NCBI GenBank assembly: GCA_028112705.1
Contig: JAOGYN010000010.1
Location: forward strand, 16,796 to 80,795
Reading direction: 5' to 3'
Length of the DNA: 64,000 bases
Origin: GCA-002712045 sp028112705
Lineage (GTDB): Bacteria; Pseudomonadota; Alphaproteobacteria; Rhodobacterales; Rhodobacteraceae
The position numbers and the translations under genes were made by a program. Shown here piece after piece: positions 25,091-34,979 of this stretch. The notes under the pieces were generated by a model. The model saw nothing but the letters and a program-made list of their open reading frames with translations. It searched no databases and was not told the DNA's origin. Numbering within the stretch: position 1 is the first letter of the stretch; every line of letters starts with the position of its first letter.

Positions 25091-26554
25091 ATGAAAAGTT
25101 ATTATAAAAATTATGTTGATGGGCAATGGATAGATGGAGGATCTGGTGTAATATCTGTAGATAATCCAGCAACAGGAGAGCATTTAGCTGATCAAGCTTG
25201 TGCCAGCTCGAAAGATATTGATTTGGCAGTTAAAGCTGCAAAACGTGTTCATGAAGCAAATCTTTTGAGTGCTATGCGTCCTGTTGATCGTGGCCGAATG
25301 GTAAAAAAGATGGGTAAGTTTCTAGAAGAAAATGCTTCGGCCATTGCTGAAGAATTAACCTTGGAAGCTGGCAAGCCATTATGGGAAGCTGAAATCGAAG
25401 TTAGAGGTGCTGCACGTTATTTTGAATATTACGGGAATCAAGCTGAAACGATCGAGGGGAAATCAATACCACTTGGTGAGAACTATTATGATTTTACTAC
25501 TTACGAACCTTTCGGAGTTTCAGCTCAGATAATTCCTTGGAATTTCCCATTTGAAATGTCCTCCAGATCGTTATCAGCCGCCTTGACGACTGGTAATGCC
25601 TGCGTAGTAAAAACAGCTGAAAACGATCCCATAACTCAATATTGGTTTGCCAAAGCTGCTGAATATGCTGGATTTCCTCCTGGTGCGGTTAATATACTTT
25701 GTGGTTTAGGAAAGGAGGCAGGAGCAGCACTTTCATCACATCCAGATGTTAATCAAATTGTTTTCACAGGCTCTGTCGCCACAGGTTCAGCTATAGCCAG
25801 TGCCGCAGCCAAAAATATTGTTCCGTGTACATTAGAGCTTGGAGGCAAATCTGCAGCTATTGTTTTTGACGATGCAGATATTGATAATTTAATAGATTCA
25901 ATTAGATGGGGCATATTTTACAATGCGGGGCAGGTTTGTTCTGCTATGAGCAGAGTAATAGTTCCGCAAAAACTGCATGACGAAATTTCTGAGAGAGCCG
26001 GCGAGTTAGCAAAGTCTTTATCCGTTGGACCTGGATCAGAACGTACTAAATTTGGTTTAAATATGGGTTCAATGATATCAGAATTACAACGCGATCGAGC
26101 AATAAACCTTTGCCAGAAAGCGCAAACAGAAGGAGCGACCACCGTAACTGGAGGTCACAAACTAAACAGACCTGGCTGGTTTTTAGAACCCACCGTATTT
26201 AGTAACGTAAAGCCAGATATGGAGATTGCTCAAGTTGAGGTTTTTGGGCCAGTCTTATCAATCATACCTTATGAAACAGACGAACAGGCTATTAGTATAG
26301 CTAATGGTACTGAATATGGATTAGTTTCTGGTGTCTTCACAAAAGATTTGGATAGAGCAATGTCCTCTGCAAAAAAAATGCGTGCAGGGCAAGTATTTGT
26401 AAATGAATGGTTTGCTGGAGGCGTTGAGACACCATTTGGGGGATATGGAAAATCTGGATATGGTAGAGAAAAAGGTAGGGAAGCTTTGTGGAATTATATA
26501 CAAACTAAAAATATTGCAATCCGACTCGGCAAAGGTGCTGCTGGACGAGCTTAA
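25091..26554 (+). CDS. NAD(P)-dependent aldehyde dehydrogenase
   Basis: This is a typical 487-residue aldehyde dehydrogenase oxidising an aldehyde to its acid. It has the IIPWNFPFEM motif, coenzyme-binding GSVATGSAIA, the general-base Glu in LELGGKSAAIV (about residue 249), and the catalytic Cys at residue 283 in NAGQVCSAM. The C-terminal EVFGPVLSI and PFGGYGKSGYGREKG signatures are present. It resembles the betaine/semialdehyde branch, but the substrate is not certain. A carboxymuconolactone decarboxylase-family gene follows after 35 bases, which points to a small catabolic pair, perhaps for an aromatic or short-chain aldehyde. Confidence 0.92.
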   Translation: MKSYYKNYVDGQWIDGGSGVISVDNPATGEHLADQACASSKDIDLAVKAAKRVHEANLLSAMRPVDRGRMVKKMGKFLEENASAIAEELTLEAGKPLWEAEIEVRGAARYFEYYGNQAETIEGKSIPLGENYYDFTTYEPFGVSAQIIPWNFPFEMSSRSLSAALTTGNACVVKTAENDPITQYWFAKAAEYAGFPPGAVNILCGLGKEAGAALSSHPDVNQIVFTGSVATGSAIASAAAKNIVPCTLELGGKSAAIVFDDADIDNLIDSIRWGIFYNAGQVCSAMSRVIVPQKLHDEISERAGELAKSLSVGPGSERTKFGLNMGSMISELQRDRAINLCQKAQTEGATTVTGGHKLNRPGWFLEPTVFSNVKPDMEIAQVEVFGPVLSIIPYETDEQAISIANGTEYGLVSGVFTKDLDRAMSSAKKMRAGQVFVNEWFAGGVETPFGGYGKSGYGREKGREALWNYIQTKNIAIRLGKGAAGRA

Positions 26555-26589
26555 AAGATAGAAAATTTTAATTATGGATGATTTGTAAA

Positions 26590-26967
26590 ATGGATAATAA
26601 GTTCGAAATAGGACTAGAAAAGCGCAAAGAAACTTTAGGCGCCAAATATGTCGAAGAAAATCTTGCTTCAGCAGACGATTTTACGAGACCGTTTCAGGAA
26701 GCAATGACTGAGTGGTGTTGGGGGTTTGGATGGGGTGATGAAACAATTGATAAGAAGACAAGATCTATGATGAATTTGGCAATGCTGGGCGCGTTGGGGA
26801 AAATGCATGAATGGGAAATACATTGCAGAGGAGCAATTAAAAATGGCGTCACCCTTAAAGAAATTCGTGCAATAATTCATGTAGTGGCAATTTATTGTGG
26901 GGTACCTCAATCGTTGGAGTGCTTTAGGGTGGCCCGAAAAGTTTTGGAAGAACACGAATTGTTATAA
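26590..26967 (+). CDS. Carboxymuconolactone decarboxylase family protein
   Basis: The 125-residue product (from the ATG at 26590; an ATG at 26578 would add four residues) is a CMD/AhpD-like protein. It shows the family core with WCWGFGWGD, the MNLAMLGALGKMHEWEIH helix and the C-terminal HVAIYCGVPQSLECFRVA segment. It lacks the CxxC pair of AhpD peroxidases, so it fits the decarboxylase-like branch, which also contains many enzymes of unknown role. It follows the aldehyde dehydrogenase closely. A true 4-carboxymuconolactone decarboxylase is possible, but no protocatechuate genes are near. Confidence 0.85.
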   Translation: MDNKFEIGLEKRKETLGAKYVEENLASADDFTRPFQEAMTEWCWGFGWGDETIDKKTRSMMNLAMLGALGKMHEWEIHCRGAIKNGVTLKEIRAIIHVVAIYCGVPQSLECFRVARKVLEEHELL

Positions 26968-26976
26968 ACTTGTCAT

Positions 26977-27735
26977 TTAATTTGCTAAAAATTTTCGAAT
27001 AGTATCTTCTAATTCTTTAGGTTTTTCAGCATGCACCCAATGGCCTGCATCACTTATAACTACAGTTTTCAATTCACTAAATCTTTTGTGCATGACGACT
27101 TCATCATCACTTGAAACATAATTTGAGTTTTCACCAACTACCAATAAAGTCTTTCCCTTAAATATTTTCGTAGTACTTGGAAAACCCATAATATCTCTCA
27201 TATATTCCTTTAGCACTGGTAAATTTAACTTCCAAAATACTCCATCTTTAAGTTCTAAACTTTGGAGTAAAAATGCTCTCAGTTGATGGTCTCCTAGAAA
27301 AGATGCCAATTGCACATCAGCATCTTTTCTAGATTTAACAAACTCTAAGTTTATATTCTGCAAAGCTTCAATAATATTATTTTGAGAATGTGAGTATTTG
27401 ACAGGTGCTATATCAATAACTATTAATTTTGACACCATTTTAGGTTGTTCTAATGCAAAAAACATTGCCGCCTTCCCCCCCATCGAATGGCCCAAAATAC
27501 TGCAATCAACTCCTTGAATTTTTACTATTTTTTGCAAATCCTCAGCCATAGCCTCATAATTATGCACAGGATAAAATTTACTACCCCCATGATTTCGCAT
27601 ATCCACAGCAATGACATACCATTTATCAGATAAGCGCTTACATAATACACCCCAGTTCTTTGCAGAACCAAACAATCCATGCGCAATAATCAATGTGGGG
27701 TTTTTAGGATCACCAACTGAAACAATATTTAACAT
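26977..27735 (-). CDS. Alpha/beta hydrolase (YbfF-like esterase)
   Basis: The 252-residue protein is an alpha/beta-hydrolase with the oxyanion segment HGLFGSAKNW (about residues 19-28) and the nucleophile elbow GHSMGG near residue 83. An acidic residue lies around VGENSNYVSSDD, and the catalytic His is in SDAGHWVHAEKP near residue 231. This matches the YbfF esterase group, whose members cleave short acyl or acyl-CoA esters. The gene begins nine bases after hisS on the same strand and is probably co-transcribed, although no functional link is evident. It is convergent with the CMD-family gene. Confidence 0.87.
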   Translation of the reverse strand: MLNIVSVGDPKNPTLIIAHGLFGSAKNWGVLCKRLSDKWYVIAVDMRNHGGSKFYPVHNYEAMAEDLQKIVKIQGVDCSILGHSMGGKAAMFFALEQPKMVSKLIVIDIAPVKYSHSQNNIIEALQNINLEFVKSRKDADVQLASFLGDHQLRAFLLQSLELKDGVFWKLNLPVLKEYMRDIMGFPSTTKIFKGKTLLVVGENSNYVSSDDEVVMHKRFSELKTVVISDAGHWVHAEKPKELEDTIRKFLAN

Positions 27736-27744
27736 TCCTAATGT

Positions 27745-29259
27745 TTATTGTTTGTACCGAGATAACAACTCGATAACCTCAGTGACCAGATTCTCACGAT
27801 TTATGCTTATCTGCGCTGGCTGTGATTTCCATTCATCATTTGTTAACATTTGCGAAGCTAGCTTGGAACCAAGATATAAATCTTTCAACAAGACCACTCC
27901 TTTCTCTCGCTCATTTCCCCCTTCAATAATCGCTAGTGGGCTATTTCGATTATCAGCATATTTCAATTGATTTCCAAAGTTTTTGGGATTTCCAAAATAA
28001 ACCTCTGAACGCACACCTGCATTTCTTAACTCTGCAGCCATTAATTGGTAATCATCTATTCGATCACGATCCATAACCGTAATTATAACTGGGCCTTGTG
28101 TGACTTCTGCTAATTTACTTTTACTTCTTAAGGCTGCTAATAATCTATCAACACCAATTGACACTCCAGTGGCTGGCACTTCTTGTCCTGTAAATCTCTT
28201 AACTAAATCATCATATCTTCCACCACCTGCCACAGAACCAAATCGTCTAATTTTACCCTTTTCGTCAATTGTTTCAAATGTAAGCTCTGCCTCCAAAACT
28301 GGCCCCGTATAATAACCAAGCCCTCTTACAACTGATGGATCAATTTTAATTCTATCAACTCCATAACCTTGTTTGTCAGTGGATTCTGAAATTTTTTCAA
28401 GCTCTCGCACTCCTTGTTCACCAATTTTGGATCCAACTACTAATTCTGATAGATTTAATAAAGTTTTCATATTCGTTTTTGAATTAGCTTCCAAAAACAT
28501 AAGCATTAGATCAACCTGGTCAGTCGACAAGTTAGCACCGTCAGTATAATCCCCACTACTATCCTTCCGTCCTTTACCTAACAACTCTTTAACACCTCCA
28601 ATGCCGAGCCTATCCAGTTTATCAATTGCTCTTAAGACAATTCCACGTTGATTGGAAAATTTTTCCAACTCTGTTTCATCAAATATACCTATCTTTTCAA
28701 GAACACCGTTCAAAATTTTTCTATTATTGACTTTAATAATATAATCACCTCTGCTTATGCCCGTTGCTTCCAAGGTGTCAGAAAGCATAGTGCACATTTC
28801 TGCATCAGCTAATACATTTGACGCTCCAACCGTATCAGCATCACATTGGTAAAACTGTCTAAATCTTCCAGGACCCGGTTTTTCATTGCGCCAAACTGGG
28901 CCCATAGAATATCTACGGTATGGGCTTGGTAAATGGTTCTGATTTTCAGCATAAACCCTTGCCAAAGGAGCAGTAAGATCATAACGCAAAGCCAACCAAC
29001 CTTCATCTTCTTGCCAAGCAAAAACACCTTCATTTGGTCTTTCAATATCAGGCAAAAACTTACCTAAAGCCTCTACAGTCTCAATTGCACTAGTTTCTAA
29101 AGCTTCAAAACCATACAAATGGTATACTTCCATAATTTGCTGAAGCAGTAAATTACGTGCCCTAATCTCACTTCCAAAATAATCTCTGAAGCCCTTCGGC
29201 GCCTCTGCCTTTGGCCTTTTAATTTTAATTTTCTTTTCTTTAGACATTTTCTTGTCCAT
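27745..29259 (-). CDS. hisS: Histidyl-tRNA synthetase
   Basis: HisRS charges tRNA-His. The 504-residue protein has class II motif 1 near the N-terminus, motif 2 around YRRYSMGPVWRNEKPGPGRFRQFYQ, the RGLGYYTGPVLE histidine-binding segment and motif 3 GVSIGVDRLLAAL, followed by an anticodon-binding domain. The length and the PGPGRFRQFYQCDAD stretch fit the group of long HisRS enzymes common in Alphaproteobacteria. Two ATGs (29259 and 29247) are possible starts and neither has a strong ribosome binding site; I keep the first. It is divergent from slyX. Confidence 0.95.
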   Translation of the reverse strand: MDKKMSKEKKIKIKRPKAEAPKGFRDYFGSEIRARNLLLQQIMEVYHLYGFEALETSAIETVEALGKFLPDIERPNEGVFAWQEDEGWLALRYDLTAPLARVYAENQNHLPSPYRRYSMGPVWRNEKPGPGRFRQFYQCDADTVGASNVLADAEMCTMLSDTLEATGISRGDYIIKVNNRKILNGVLEKIGIFDETELEKFSNQRGIVLRAIDKLDRLGIGGVKELLGKGRKDSSGDYTDGANLSTDQVDLMLMFLEANSKTNMKTLLNLSELVVGSKIGEQGVRELEKISESTDKQGYGVDRIKIDPSVVRGLGYYTGPVLEAELTFETIDEKGKIRRFGSVAGGGRYDDLVKRFTGQEVPATGVSIGVDRLLAALRSKSKLAEVTQGPVIITVMDRDRIDDYQLMAAELRNAGVRSEVYFGNPKNFGNQLKYADNRNSPLAIIEGGNEREKGVVLLKDLYLGSKLASQMLTNDEWKSQPAQISINRENLVTEVIELLSRYKQ

Positions 29260-29377
29260 CTGTTGTTGTCTGTAATGTCCTAAACTAAGGCCATGTTAGG
29301 AGCAACCTTTGCAGGATCAAAGTCTAGTAATTAATAAAAACCTAGCTTATATTGTCTCACAAATATAAGAGACAAAA

Positions 29378-29587
29378 ATGACCCAAAATAATACAAAACT
29401 ATTAGAAGAAAACTATACTCGTTTAGAGTTAATGCTCGAAGAGCTAAATACTGTAATTACCCGTCAGGACAAAGAAATTTTAATTCTAAGTCGAAAAATA
29501 GAATTATTGATGGTTCGAGAGGCGCAACGAGAGCAAGAAGATACTGGCTCTATTTTGCTTGCTGACGTGAAGCCACCACATTGGTAA
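29378..29587 (+). CDS. slyX: SlyX family protein
   Basis: The 69-residue product is a short coiled-coil protein with a heptad pattern over residues 10-50 and the family's terminal motif VKPPHW (usually PPHY). SlyX proteins are widespread in Proteobacteria but their function is not settled. AAGAGA lies just ahead of the ATG. The gene is divergent from hisS and convergent with dnaE, with about 40 bases between its stop and that of dnaE. Confidence 0.85.
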   Translation: MTQNNTKLLEENYTRLELMLEELNTVITRQDKEILILSRKIELLMVREAQREQEDTGSILLADVKPPHW

Positions 29588-29628
29588 AACATTAAGCTAA
29601 AAATTTATAGGTTGTTAATTAAATAACT

Positions 29629-32600
29629 TTAAAAATCTTCAACTTCAACAACTCCAGCCAAAGACTTTAAGGCGCCTTTTGTTTCTGGTGTAACTGGAAA
29701 TTTTCCCTTTAATACCATTTCAACTTCTCCAGGCAAACTGGGATGCATCAAAAATAGTCTAATAGGTCCAACAGACTTGCTATTAACTGCTTTCTTGGCT
29801 CGTTCCAAAACTGAGGCAACAGACGGTAAAACTTCTGGTTCATTAACATAAACGCACAACCCTGCCGATGCACCACTCAAAATGGCCTTATCAACTAGCT
29901 GAACTGATCGAGCTAACATTTTTAATTGCCCACCCTCTATAGTTGCATCAGCTGTCAAAACAACATTATCACCAGGTTCTAAATCATTTCTTGAAGCTTC
30001 CAACACATCTGAAAACATTGTCACTTCATAGATACCTGTTGGATCAGACAATTGTACAAACGCATACCTATTCCCACGAGCAGATTTACGTTCTTGCCTC
30101 GAGGTAACAGATCCAGCAATCTTAATAATAGAAGCGCCATTTTTTACTTTATTTTCCACTTCTGCAAAATTTAATATGTTGCTCCTCTTAAGTGAACTTG
30201 CATAATCATCTAATGGATGGCCACTCAAATAAAAGCCAACAGCCATATGCTCTTGACTTAACTTTTCCATTGGAAGCCAATCATCCATCTTACCAAGCCT
30301 AGGTTCAGGCAAATCATCTCCACTATCCCCAAATAATGAAACTTGTGTCGAATTTTTATCATCATTAACAGCTGAAGAGTAATTTATTAGAGCGTCAATT
30401 GCTTTAAATATTTTTTGGCGGTTAGTATCTAAAATATCAAATGCTCCAGCACGAGCAAGCATTTCTAGTGGACGTCGTCCTACGCGTTTTAAATTAATTC
30501 GTCTCGCAAAATCATAGATATTTGCAAACGGTTCTTCTCCACGAGATTCAGCTATCATTGTCATTGCATCGACGCCAATGTTTTTCAATCCACCAAGGGC
30601 ATAGTAAATACTTTGATTCTCTACAGTAAATGTAGAGCCAGATTTGTTTATACATGGTGGAAAAATCTGAATTCCAAGGCGTTCAATTTCCTGTTTATAA
30701 ACGTTTAACTTTTCAGTTAAATGAAGATCACAATTCATTACAGCTGCCATAAATTCAACTGGGTAATTAGCTTTCAACCAGGCGGTCTGATAACTCACTA
30801 CAGCATAAGCGGCTGCATGAGATTTATTAAATCCATAATTAGCAAATTTTTCTAATAAATCAAAAACTTCTTTTGCTTTTTGTTTATCAACACCCTTTTT
30901 TGCTGCACCACTTTCAAACTTTGGTCGTTCTGCATCCATGGCCTCTTTTATTTTTTTTCCCATTGCACGTCTGAGAAGGTCTGCGCCTCCTAGCGAATAC
31001 CCACCCATCAGCTGTGCAATCTGCATAACCTGCTCTTGATAAACAATAATGCCTTGAGTTTCTTCCAAAATATGATCAATTAATGGATGAATGGATTGCA
31101 AACTCCTTTGCCCATTCTTAACTTCACAATAAGCTGGAATATTTTCCATTGGACCTGGCCTGTACAAGGCTACCAAAGCAACAATATCTTCAATACATGT
31201 TGGCTTCATTCGCCTCAAAGCATCCATCATACCGGCACTTTCTACCTGAAATACCGCAACTGTTTTAGCGCTAGAATAGAGATCATAAGTCGCCTTATCG
31301 TCTAAAGGAATACTCCCGATTTCAATATTTAATTCACGAAGTTTGAGAAGATCAATTGCATTCTTTATCACAGTTAAAGTTTTCAACCCTAAAAAATCAA
31401 ACTTTACCAGACCAGCTTGCTCCACCCATTTCATATTGAACTGCGTTGCAGGCATTTCAGAACGAGGGTCTTGGTACAAAGGAACCAACTCATCTAACGG
31501 CCTATCTCCAATTACGATTCCAGCCGCGTGGGTAGCAGCGTTTCGAAGCAAACCCTCCACTTGCTGAGCATAATTCAACATTCTACCCACGATTTCTTCT
31601 GATTTGGCTTCGTCCCGTAGCTTTGGCTCATCAGTTAATGCTTTTTCTATTGAAACTGGCCTAACACCTTCTAGTGGTATTAATTTAGCTAACCTATCCA
31701 CCTGTCCATAAGGCATTTGTAAAACACGCCCAATATCACGTATTGCCATTTTAGAAAGTAATGCGCCAAATGTAATAATTTGACCTACCTTGTCATTACC
31801 ATATTTTTTTTGAACATATTGAATAACCTCTTCACGTCGATCCATACAAAAATCAATATCAAAATCTGGTATGGATACTCGCTCTGGATTTAAAAACCTC
31901 TCAAATAACAATGAATAACGCAATGGATCCAAATCAGTAATAGTTAACGAGTAAGCTACTAATGAACCTGCACCTGACCCTCGCCCTGGACCCACTGGTA
32001 TACCACGTGATTTAGCCCATTTTATGAAATCGGCTACAATCAAAAAATAACCAGGAAACCCCATTTCTTCAATTATATTTAATTCAAAATTAAGTCTTTT
32101 TTCATAGACTTCAATTGAGGCAACCATAGGAATTTCTGATAACCTTGCCTTCAGACCTTCAGCAGCCTGCATACGAAGCAACTCTACCTCATCATCGGCA
32201 AACTTAGGCAAAATTGGCTCACGAACATTTGCTTTAAATGCGCATCTTTTAGTAATTTCAACAGTGTTCTTTATCGCTTCTGGTAAATCAGCAAATAATG
32301 CAATCATTTCTTCCTGAGATTTGAAATAATGTTCAGTTGTGAAACGCCGTCTCTCTTCCTTTTGATCAACATACGTCCCATCCCCAATACAAATCAAAGC
32401 ATCATGTGCCTCAAACATTGCTCTCGCAGGAAAATGCACATCATTTGTTGCCACTAGAGGCAAATTTAATTCATAAGCCAATTCTATCAAGGTTTTTTCT
32501 GTAAAAATCTCTTTATCAAGATACCTACCTTCAGAAATAGGATGTCTTTGAATTTCAACATATAGGCGCTGTGAAAAGTTGTTTTCTAATTGTTGCAACA

Positions 32601-33078
32601 ATATTTTCGCTTGATCTCTATGACCATCATAAATTAATTGACCTACCGGCCCATCAGCTCCACCAGTAAGGCAAATCAATCCACCGTTGTGGGAGCAGAT
32701 TTCATCAATGCTCAAACCCAAAGGAGTGTCAGTATTACTTAAATAAAACAATGAGTTCAATTTAAGCAGATTATTGTATCCAACTTCGTTTTGAACCAAA
32801 AGAACAATATAATTTTTTTCAAAACTTTGACTTGCTTCAGCTTGATCAGGTTTTAACTTAACTTCTATTTGGCACCCTATAATAGGCTGCACTCCTGCTT
32901 CAGAAACTATGGTGGAAAATTCGAGGGCAGCAAACATATTATTAGTATCTGTCACAGCAACTGCTGGCATTTTTGTATTTTTACAAAATTCACTTATCTT
33001 TTTTAGTGGTATTGCCCCTTCTAACAGCGAATATTCTGAATGAAGACGTAAATGAATGAATCGGGGTTCTTTTTTCAT
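29629..33078 (-). CDS. dnaE: DNA polymerase III alpha subunit
   Basis: DnaE1-type replicative polymerase of 1149 residues. The N-terminal PHP domain starts FIHLRLHSEYSLLEG. The palm carries GPGRGSGAGSLVAYSL and the catalytic aspartates in PDFDIDFCMD at about residues 402-411, and further downstream are VKFDFLGLKTL and the fingers-region sequence YRPGPMENIPAY. The C-terminal half has the helix-hairpin-helix region, an OB fold (AGSVTSRQERKSARGNRYAFV) and a tau-binding tail. The length is normal. The gene is transcribed alone, divergent from the uraH-xdh operon with 144 bases between the two starts. Confidence 0.96.
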   Translation of the reverse strand: MKKEPRFIHLRLHSEYSLLEGAIPLKKISEFCKNTKMPAVAVTDTNNMFAALEFSTIVSEAGVQPIIGCQIEVKLKPDQAEASQSFEKNYIVLLVQNEVGYNNLLKLNSLFYLSNTDTPLGLSIDEICSHNGGLICLTGGADGPVGQLIYDGHRDQAKILLQQLENNFSQRLYVEIQRHPISEGRYLDKEIFTEKTLIELAYELNLPLVATNDVHFPARAMFEAHDALICIGDGTYVDQKEERRRFTTEHYFKSQEEMIALFADLPEAIKNTVEITKRCAFKANVREPILPKFADDEVELLRMQAAEGLKARLSEIPMVASIEVYEKRLNFELNIIEEMGFPGYFLIVADFIKWAKSRGIPVGPGRGSGAGSLVAYSLTITDLDPLRYSLLFERFLNPERVSIPDFDIDFCMDRREEVIQYVQKKYGNDKVGQIITFGALLSKMAIRDIGRVLQMPYGQVDRLAKLIPLEGVRPVSIEKALTDEPKLRDEAKSEEIVGRMLNYAQQVEGLLRNAATHAAGIVIGDRPLDELVPLYQDPRSEMPATQFNMKWVEQAGLVKFDFLGLKTLTVIKNAIDLLKLRELNIEIGSIPLDDKATYDLYSSAKTVAVFQVESAGMMDALRRMKPTCIEDIVALVALYRPGPMENIPAYCEVKNGQRSLQSIHPLIDHILEETQGIIVYQEQVMQIAQLMGGYSLGGADLLRRAMGKKIKEAMDAERPKFESGAAKKGVDKQKAKEVFDLLEKFANYGFNKSHAAAYAVVSYQTAWLKANYPVEFMAAVMNCDLHLTEKLNVYKQEIERLGIQIFPPCINKSGSTFTVENQSIYYALGGLKNIGVDAMTMIAESRGEEPFANIYDFARRINLKRVGRRPLEMLARAGAFDILDTNRQKIFKAIDALINYSSAVNDDKNSTQVSLFGDSGDDLPEPRLGKMDDWLPMEKLSQEHMAVGFYLSGHPLDDYASSLKRSNILNFAEVENKVKNGASIIKIAGSVTSRQERKSARGNRYAFVQLSDPTGIYEVTMFSDVLEASRNDLEPGDNVVLTADATIEGGQLKMLARSVQLVDKAILSGASAGLCVYVNEPEVLPSVASVLERAKKAVNSKSVGPIRLFLMHPSLPGEVEMVLKGKFPVTPETKGALKSLAGVVEVEDF

Positions 33079-33222
33079 GGATCATATTAAACACAAAGAG
33101 ATACCATCTAAAAGAGAAACTGTTTATATTAAAGATTTATAAGATACATGCTCAATAAATTGATAATCACTCTTGCTAAAAACCTGTAAGATGAGACAAT
33201 ACGTTGAAACCTTGGAGGCAAA

Positions 33223-33573
33223 ATGGGCAAATTAACTACTCATGTTTTAAATACAAGTACAGGTATGCCAGCCTCAGATATGAAAATAGAGCTTTATATT
33301 ATAAAAAATAGCAAAAAAATATTTATCAATTCATTTTTTACAAATAAAGACGGAAGACTTGAAAACCCTTTATTAATTGGGTCTGATTTTAAATTAGGCA
33401 ACTATCGAATAGTATTTCATGTTGGAGATTATCAAAACAAAACTGACGGTGTTGCAATAGAGAACAGGTTTTTAGGTACTATTCCAATACAGTTTTCTAT
33501 AACAGATGATAGTCATTACCATATACCTTTATTGTATTCACAATTTGGTTATTCAACTTATAGGGGTAGCTAA
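33223..33573 (+). CDS. uraH: 5-Hydroxyisourate hydrolase
   Basis: UraH, a transthyretin-related protein, hydrolyses 5-hydroxyisourate to OHCU in urate breakdown. The 116 residues show the family's HVLNTSTGMPA opening (active-site His7), a central NKDGR segment, and the C-terminal tetrapeptide YRGS that distinguishes the enzyme from transthyretin. GGAGG sits five bases ahead of the ATG. It is the first gene of an eight-gene operon and its stop overlaps the xdhA start by one base. No signal peptide is present, so the hydrolase acts in the cytoplasm. Confidence 0.94.
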   Translation: MGKLTTHVLNTSTGMPASDMKIELYIIKNSKKIFINSFFTNKDGRLENPLLIGSDFKLGNYRIVFHVGDYQNKTDGVAIENRFLGTIPIQFSITDDSHYHIPLLYSQFGYSTYRGS

Positions 33574-34979
33574 TGAATGAAATAACTTTCATTTTAAATG
33601 GGGAAAAAATATCATTACAAAATCCATCACCTACTAAAACACTGCTTGATTGGCTACGTGAGGAACAGAAACTCACTGGTACTAAAGAGGGTTGCAATGA
33701 AGGTGATTGTGGTGCTTGTACCGTATTGGTCACAAACCTGAGAGATAATAAACCTGAATACAAAGCACTCAATGCATGCATTTTGTTTCTACCACAGTTA
33801 AATGATAAGGTTTTAAGAACTATCGAAGGCGTGACCGATAAAAACAAAAAAGTGAAAATACAACGTGAAATGATAACTCAACATGGAAGTCAATGTGGTT
33901 TCTGCACCCCTGGCTTTATAGTTTCATTAGTAGCCGGACAGTTAAATAAAGACAAAAACCATGATGATGTAATAGCTGGAAATCTCTGCAGATGCACTGG
34001 GTACGCACCAATAATTGCTGCTGCAGAAGCTGCACATGACGATGTAAAACCAAGCTGGGTAAACACAGATAATAAAATCTTAAAACAACTCGGCTCATCA
34101 GGTAAGAAAAAAAATCAAAATGCCTATCTACCTAAAACAATTAAAGAGTTGGAAAAATGGTATACTAAAAACCCAAAGGGAACCTTAGTTGGTGGAGCGA
34201 CTGATGTAGGCTTATGGGTAACAAAAAACTTACGTGACTTAAAAGAGATATGTTTTATTGGACAAATTGAAGAGATGTCCAAAATTAATATATCTAGAAA
34301 CGTCTTAAATGTTGGGGCTAGCACTACCATAGAAGTGCTCAGACAAGAATTACAAAAAAAATATCCAGATTTCTCTGAATTGCTTAGAAGGTACGGTTCA
34401 ATGCAAGTTAGAAATGCTGCTACTTTAGGTGGAAATATTGCAAATGGCTCACCAATAGGTGATAGCCCACCAGCATTAATAGCAATAGGAGCCTCAATTC
34501 TATTAAATCGAAACGGCAAACGCAGGAAAATTCCAATTGAAGATTTTTTTATAAGGTATGGTCAACAAGATCTACACCCTGGAGAATTTATAGAATTAAT
34601 AGAAATTCCGTTATCCGAGAAAAATCTGAAATGTTACAAAATCTCAAAACGATTTGATCAAGACATCTCCGCAATTTGCGGATGCTTTAATATAACTTTA
34701 GAAAAGAATAAAGTAAAAACGGCCAGAATTGCGTTTGGTGGAATGGCGGAAATACCCAAAAGAGCAACTTCAGTTGAGAATTTTTTATTAGGAAGCACAT
34801 GGTCAGAAGAAATTATCTCCAGCGCCATGGCTCTGTTTGATAAAGATTTTAACCCCATTAGTGATCTTAGAGCTACATCTGAATATAGAAAAATAACTGC
34901 TAAAAACTTGTTAAAAAAATATTATATTGAAACCAATTCAGTTGAAAAAAATACTAATGTTCTGAAGATAATATCATGA
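33573..34979 (+). CDS. xdhA: Xanthine dehydrogenase, FeS and FAD subunit
   Basis: XdhA carries the electron-transfer part of xanthine dehydrogenase. The 468-residue protein begins with a plant-type [2Fe-2S] domain (Cys41, 46, 49, 69) and a second helical [2Fe-2S] domain (Cys108, 111, 139, 141). From about residue 180 onward there is an FAD-binding domain (GTLVGGATDVGLWV, then NAATLGGNIANGSPIGDSPP) and a CO-dehydrogenase flavoprotein C-terminal domain. It is the XdhA of the two-subunit bacterial enzyme, electrons passing to NAD+. It overlaps uraH upstream and xdhB downstream (ATGA). Confidence 0.95.
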   Translation: MNEITFILNGEKISLQNPSPTKTLLDWLREEQKLTGTKEGCNEGDCGACTVLVTNLRDNKPEYKALNACILFLPQLNDKVLRTIEGVTDKNKKVKIQREMITQHGSQCGFCTPGFIVSLVAGQLNKDKNHDDVIAGNLCRCTGYAPIIAAAEAAHDDVKPSWVNTDNKILKQLGSSGKKKNQNAYLPKTIKELEKWYTKNPKGTLVGGATDVGLWVTKNLRDLKEICFIGQIEEMSKINISRNVLNVGASTTIEVLRQELQKKYPDFSELLRRYGSMQVRNAATLGGNIANGSPIGDSPPALIAIGASILLNRNGKRRKIPIEDFFIRYGQQDLHPGEFIELIEIPLSEKNLKCYKISKRFDQDISAICGCFNITLEKNKVKTARIAFGGMAEIPKRATSVENFLLGSTWSEEIISSAMALFDKDFNPISDLRATSEYRKITAKNLLKKYYIETNSVEKNTNVLKIIS